Positions 15,461-18,678 of a stretch of DNA of 18,678 bases are shown one piece after another. This stretch comes from Verrucomicrobia bacterium UBA3750. Its GTDB lineage: Bacteria > Verrucomicrobiota > Kiritimatiellia > RFP12 > UBA1067. How positions within the stretch are numbered: position 1 is the first letter of the stretch; every line of letters starts with the position of its first letter. The DNA lies in the NCBI GenBank assembly GCA_002371755.1, contig DFGM01000117.1, positions 40,128 through 58,805 of the forward strand, given 5' to 3'. The position numbers and the translations under genes are program-made. The notes beneath the pieces were generated by a model. It worked only from the letters and a program-made list of their open reading frames with translations, ran no database searches and was not told where the DNA came from.

Positions 15461-16485
15461 CTGGAAAAACCTTTCTCCGCCCTTTTGGGCATGTATTGCC
15501 TGAAATGGAAGAACCCCGCCTCTAGTGCGGCAAACGGATTTTTCCGGCGCACCGCCTTGCGCGCCCAGATGCGCTGCGGGGAGGCGTCGGGTATATCCGC
15601 CTCGCCTGCCGCCTTCGCCCCTTCTATCACCGCTATGACCTGCGCCCAGAAGTTGTACTTCTCTATGACGAGCCGTTTCGCCTCCAATATCGCTTCGCGC
15701 CGCTTCATGTATTCGCCGGACTCCACCGCCGCATTTATTATCGCAACCGCCTCTTCCGGATCGTCTATGGGTATCGGGATGAAGGATTCGGCGGGAAAAT
15801 CGTCCGCCAGGTCGGGCGCGCCCGCATAGAATGGAAGGCATTCGCAGAGGAATGCATCCGTTATCTTTTCAGACCAGTAGTGCGGCGCGATGTGGTTCTC
15901 CAAGGCGACATGGTATCTGCAAGAATCCATCGCATCGCACTTGCGCGCGAACTCCTTCACGCCATGCCCGTACCACTCGGCACCCGGCGTCTCGGCCACG
16001 AAACGTTCAAGGAGACGTATGCGCGCATGGTGCTTCGTCCAGCGCATCGCCTTGGAAGAGCAAATCGCCGTGACGGCATCCGTCTTTTCGCACTTCGGCG
16101 AAGACGCCCATTCGGGATAGGGCCTGCCCACGAGGGGTCTATAATACCCGCGCCCCAGATGGTAGCGGGGGTGTTTTTCCGCTTCCGGCGGACGGTTTGA
16201 GAGCAAATGCCCGAATTGCGCTGCATAGGCGCGCGTATAGCACTTTATGCTGGTCGGCTCCCATGTGGCGAGAATCGTGTTCGAGCGCGGGCAGGCAAGA
16301 AGCTCGCTGCCGTCGCGAAACGTGCCGGCGTCGCGCTCCGGTATCTCATCGTGCACGACCAGCCAGTCGTAATCGTTGCAGGATGCGTCTTCCGTGAACA
16401 GGTACCCGGGGCGGTATTCAAAGGGCGTAGCGGAAGAAACCGCCGACACCTTGGAGACGACTTTTATCTTTACCGGCTTCTCCAT
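15457..16485 (-). CDS. GT10-family fucosyltransferase-like enzyme
   Basis: A 342-residue protein whose C-terminal half carries the signature of glycosyltransferase family 10 (alpha-1,3/4-fucosyltransferases): YHVALENH at 191-198, then SEKITDAFLCECLPFYAGAP at 205-224, matching the family pattern of FEN, TEK and a GAP motif. The family uses GDP-fucose, and bacterial members build Lewis-type antigens on LPS. Donor identity is not proven here, and no GDP-fucose synthesis genes are in the window. The first ~120 residues are divergent, as usual for the acceptor half. The C-terminus is basic, which may help membrane association. The ATG at 16485 shares one base with the preceding stop (TGATG), and the stop overlaps gmhA. 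An in-frame extension of 34 codons upstream lies inside the neighbour and is rejected. Confidence 0.87.
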   Translation of the reverse strand: MEKPVKIKVVSKVSAVSSATPFEYRPGYLFTEDASCNDYDWLVVHDEIPERDAGTFRDGSELLACPRSNTILATWEPTSIKCYTRAYAAQFGHLLSNRPPEAEKHPRYHLGRGYYRPLVGRPYPEWASSPKCEKTDAVTAICSSKAMRWTKHHARIRLLERFVAETPGAEWYGHGVKEFARKCDAMDSCRYHVALENHIAPHYWSEKITDAFLCECLPFYAGAPDLADDFPAESFIPIPIDDPEEAVAIINAAVESGEYMKRREAILEAKRLVIEKYNFWAQVIAVIEGAKAAGEADIPDASPQRIWARKAVRRKNPFAALEAGFFHFRQYMPKRAEKGFSR

Positions 16486-17978
16486 CACCCTATCTCCGTT
16501 TCCGGCGTCACCGCTATGCGGTATTTCCCCCTCATGTGCTCCAGATAGCGCCTGGCCTTGCGCCGCAGCTTTTCGCGCCGGAACCACGGCCAGATTTTCT
16601 CAAGCGGTATGGCGGTCTTAGCCACAGGTTCGAAATCGACGAGCTTCAGTTCTATCGAGCCGTCGCCATGGATGAGTACGTGGAAATTCCCCGGCTCGTA
16701 AAAGAATGCGCCTTCCCTTATGAGCGCCAGGAGAAGGTCGCGGGATTGGATGTAGATCTCGCGGCGCATCGCGTCGTTTTCCATCTGTCGCCGGCACTCG
16801 AACTCGTAAGGGATTATGGCTGAACCATCGGGGTTCGCGTAGAAAGTCTCAATCACCCCCCAGCCCCACTCGGGATGGAACACTCGCTTGCACGTCTCTG
16901 GAAGCCTGCTTGCAATCTCCTGCGGCATGGCTTTGAGCATTCCGTCGTATACCGCGACTTCCATCGAAGACGAATTCATGCGTAAATCGAATCTCCGCTT
17001 GGCGATTTCGCGCTTTATGGAGGGCTTCATCTTCTGCGAGGAGGCGCAATCTTCGGGTGTGCGGTAGAACTTTGCGCAATATGGCGTGCCGACCACCCTG
17101 TAGGCGGCGCGCCTGGTGCCGCGCCCCACTTCTTCAAGCTTCGTGTTTGCGATAATGCGGTTGAACTTGTTGCCGTTCCCCTTTTGCGCGGCGACGCGGA
17201 TGATGCGCCCGACGCGCCTGTACATCGGCTCGCGCAACGCTTTCTCCAAAGCCAGAGCTGGCGCGAAAGAGCCCTTTTTCGTCCTTTTGCCCTCTTTCCT
17301 CTTAATATATATGGATAGGGCGGCGAGCCAATCCTCCTCGGGATATTCCGCTTTCTCCACGATGCGCGCGAGTACGCTTTCGAGCTTGCGCATGCGCTTG
17401 GCGCACCAAAACCGCGTTCGCTCCATGGCGTGTAGAGGTATGCGCAGAAGGTCTTCCGCGGCAAGCCCGAGCCGCATGCTCTCGAAGTCGAGAAACGCCG
17501 AAACCTTGCTGCCTGAATAGAGGATGTTGCGCCAGTTGAGGTCGCCATGTATCGGAACCGTGGTGGCGCCGCCAAGGTCGTCCGGAACGCTTAGTTTGGG
17601 GGCGAGAGGGGCCATCGCGCCCGATAGTGCGCGGTAGTTCTCGACTATGGAGTCGATTTCGACTGTGGTTAGAGCGGCGGGGTCGCGCATTTCGCCGTCG
17701 CGCCACTCCATGACGCACATTTCGCCGCCGCATTCCGGCGTTGCGAAAGGGCCTGCAAGGAGTTTGGGCACGAGGGGCGAATTGATTGCATTCTGCCTCT
17801 CAAACACCACATCCATGTGCTTTTTAGCGGCAAACTTCACGAATCCCCCACCCCCATCCTCCTTCTCCGCGCGGAAGTTGCGGGAGGAATTGCCGCCCGA
17901 GACTTCATTGAACGAAACGAAGCGCACGCCAAGCGCACGCTCCGTCACCGCCTTGAAGTGCTCGGCTTTGTCCGTCAT
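16485..17978 (-). CDS. Double kinase-like fusion: APH domain plus YrbL-like domain
   Basis: A 497-residue protein with two kinase-fold domains. Residues 1-250 are APH-type: VSGGNSSRNF at 26-35, FVKFA at 46-50, the catalytic IHGDLNWRNIL at 143-153 and FLDFES at 162-167. Residues about 280-490 resemble the PhoP-regulated YrbL family: EVGRGTRRAAYRV at 283-295, the putative lysine in YCAKFY at 300-305, EPGNFHV at 428-434 as a catalytic-loop remnant and LKLVDFEP at 444-451. Both look catalytically plausible, although the second lacks a canonical HxD. Substrates are unknown; LPS core sugars are the natural guess from the heptose and GT10 neighbours. The ATG overlaps the stop of the V-ATPase gene (ATGA), and the TGA overlaps the GT10 start. 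A basic, Lys/Arg-rich linker lies at 226-270. Confidence 0.85.
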   Translation of the reverse strand: MTDKAEHFKAVTERALGVRFVSFNEVSGGNSSRNFRAEKEDGGGGFVKFAAKKHMDVVFERQNAINSPLVPKLLAGPFATPECGGEMCVMEWRDGEMRDPAALTTVEIDSIVENYRALSGAMAPLAPKLSVPDDLGGATTVPIHGDLNWRNILYSGSKVSAFLDFESMRLGLAAEDLLRIPLHAMERTRFWCAKRMRKLESVLARIVEKAEYPEEDWLAALSIYIKRKEGKRTKKGSFAPALALEKALREPMYRRVGRIIRVAAQKGNGNKFNRIIANTKLEEVGRGTRRAAYRVVGTPYCAKFYRTPEDCASSQKMKPSIKREIAKRRFDLRMNSSSMEVAVYDGMLKAMPQEIASRLPETCKRVFHPEWGWGVIETFYANPDGSAIIPYEFECRRQMENDAMRREIYIQSRDLLLALIREGAFFYEPGNFHVLIHGDGSIELKLVDFEPVAKTAIPLEKIWPWFRREKLRRKARRYLEHMRGKYRIAVTPETEIG

Positions 17979-18678
17979 CTGGCTGCCGCTTCCTCGATTT
18001 TCGCTGCGAGCTCCTTGCGCATCGTCTCGAACTCCTGGGAGTCGCGCGGCTTGTCGTTCCAGTCGATGAACGTCTGCTGCAAGCCCATGAAGAACTTGCG
18101 CGTCTCGTCCTTTTCGCCGAAAGCGTAGTCCGTGAGAAGCGCCTTTTCGACCACATCGAACATGATGCGCTGACGCTCCACGGGCGTAGTGGCGTCAGAC
18201 TCCGAAAACGCGTTCTGCTGGAGGTATACGGCATCGAGGAACTCCGCCTTCAGGTACGTGGTGAAGTCCTTGAGGCTCGTTCCCTCTTCGCCGACGACCT
18301 TCATCATCTGCCCCACTTCATTGCCTTTGCGCAGGATTGCCCTGGCGCGCTCCACTCTGGGCTGCTCGATTACGGAGTTGTAGTGGCTCCATGAGTCGAG
18401 AGGGTCGATTGCGGGATAGCGGCGCGCATCGGAGCGTGCGCGGCTAAGACCGTGGAAGCCGCCCACCACCTTGAGCGTCGCCTGGGTGACGGGCTCGTCG
18501 AAGTTGCCGCCGGCGGGCGATACAGTGCCGCCAATCGTCACCGAACCGGTGGAGCCGTCTTTGAGCTTCACGCGGCCTGCGCGCTCGTAGAACGCCGCGA
18601 TGCGGCTCTCAAGATATGCAGGAAACGCTTCTTCGCCGGGGATTTCCTCCAGGCGTCCCGAAAGTTCGCGCATCGCCT
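17975..18678 (-). CDS. atpA: V-type ATP synthase catalytic subunit A (C-terminal part, cut by the window edge)
   Basis: Only the last 233 residues are in the window; the 5' end lies beyond 18678. The visible part reads AMRELSGRLEEIPGEEAFPAYL, then ESRIAAFYERAGRV, a SVTIGGTVSPAGGNFDEPV segment, and SRARSDARRYPAIDPLDSWSHY, which are conserved in the nucleotide-binding and C-terminal domains of V/A-type catalytic subunits. The rest is the helical C-terminal domain ending in EEAAAR. The P-loop is outside the window. In bacteria with V-type ATPases, subunit B usually follows A; here a kinase-fusion gene starts within the A stop codon instead. Gene order upstream cannot be seen, so whether a full ATPase operon exists is open. 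Confidence 0.93.
   Translation of the reverse strand, partial: AMRELSGRLEEIPGEEAFPAYLESRIAAFYERAGRVKLKDGSTGSVTIGGTVSPAGGNFDEPVTQATLKVVGGFHGLSRARSDARRYPAIDPLDSWSHYNSVIEQPRVERARAILRKGNEVGQMMKVVGEEGTSLKDFTTYLKAEFLDAVYLQQNAFSESDATTPVERQRIMFDVVEKALLTDYAFGEKDETRKFFMGLQQTFIDWNDKPRDSQEFETMRKELAAKIEEAAAR

Overview
All 17 genes I can support in this window lie on the minus strand, so transcription runs from high to low coordinates. The gene set points to a Gram-negative bacterium with heptose- and Kdo-containing lipopolysaccharide (LPS): kdsB, gmhA, hldE and a GT9 heptosyltransferase-like gene are all present. A V-type rather than F-type ATPase subunit, long fusion proteins and several hypothetical genes fit the PVC superphylum (Kiritimatiellota, Verrucomicrobiota or Lentisphaerota-like). 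That placement is inference from gene content; no rRNA or other phylogenetic marker was read.

There are two transcription blocks. Block A (18678 to 11440) enters from the right edge: the 3' end of a V-type ATPase catalytic subunit, an APH-YrbL double kinase-like fusion, a GT10 fucosyltransferase-like enzyme, gmhA, a GT9 heptosyltransferase, bifunctional hldE and an APH-type kinase. Four of the six junctions are 1-4 nt stop/start overlaps, so this looks like one translationally coupled operon that makes ADP-heptose, transfers it and decorates the core sugars.

The only gap over 300 bp (11132-11439) separates the blocks. It holds six tandem 22-bp units, each with a dyad core of the form CAATG-CC-CATTG, then three consecutive GC-rich hairpins, then a near-consensus sigma70-type promoter (TGGACA, 17 bp, TATAAT) for fabH.

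Block B (11131 to 265) starts with fabH, fabF and fabZ, then a two-TM hypothetical protein, a MurU-AmgK-like nucleotidyltransferase-kinase fusion with a His/Cys-rich tail, a 709-residue protein of unknown function with kinase-like motifs, kdsB, a small lipoprotein, a tandem GT2-GT2 glycosyltransferase with C-terminal membrane segments and a small HNH nuclease. It links acyl-chain supply to Kdo activation and sugar transfer at the membrane. Positions 1-264 carry no gene but hold a leftward extended -10 promoter candidate and a hairpin.

The most unusual points are five kinase-like domains on four proteins among envelope genes, the duplicated His/Cys motif at the end of the MurU-AmgK fusion, the 709-residue protein, the 22-bp dyad array upstream of the fab promoter, and coupling of an ATPase subunit gene to a kinase gene in place of the expected subunit B.
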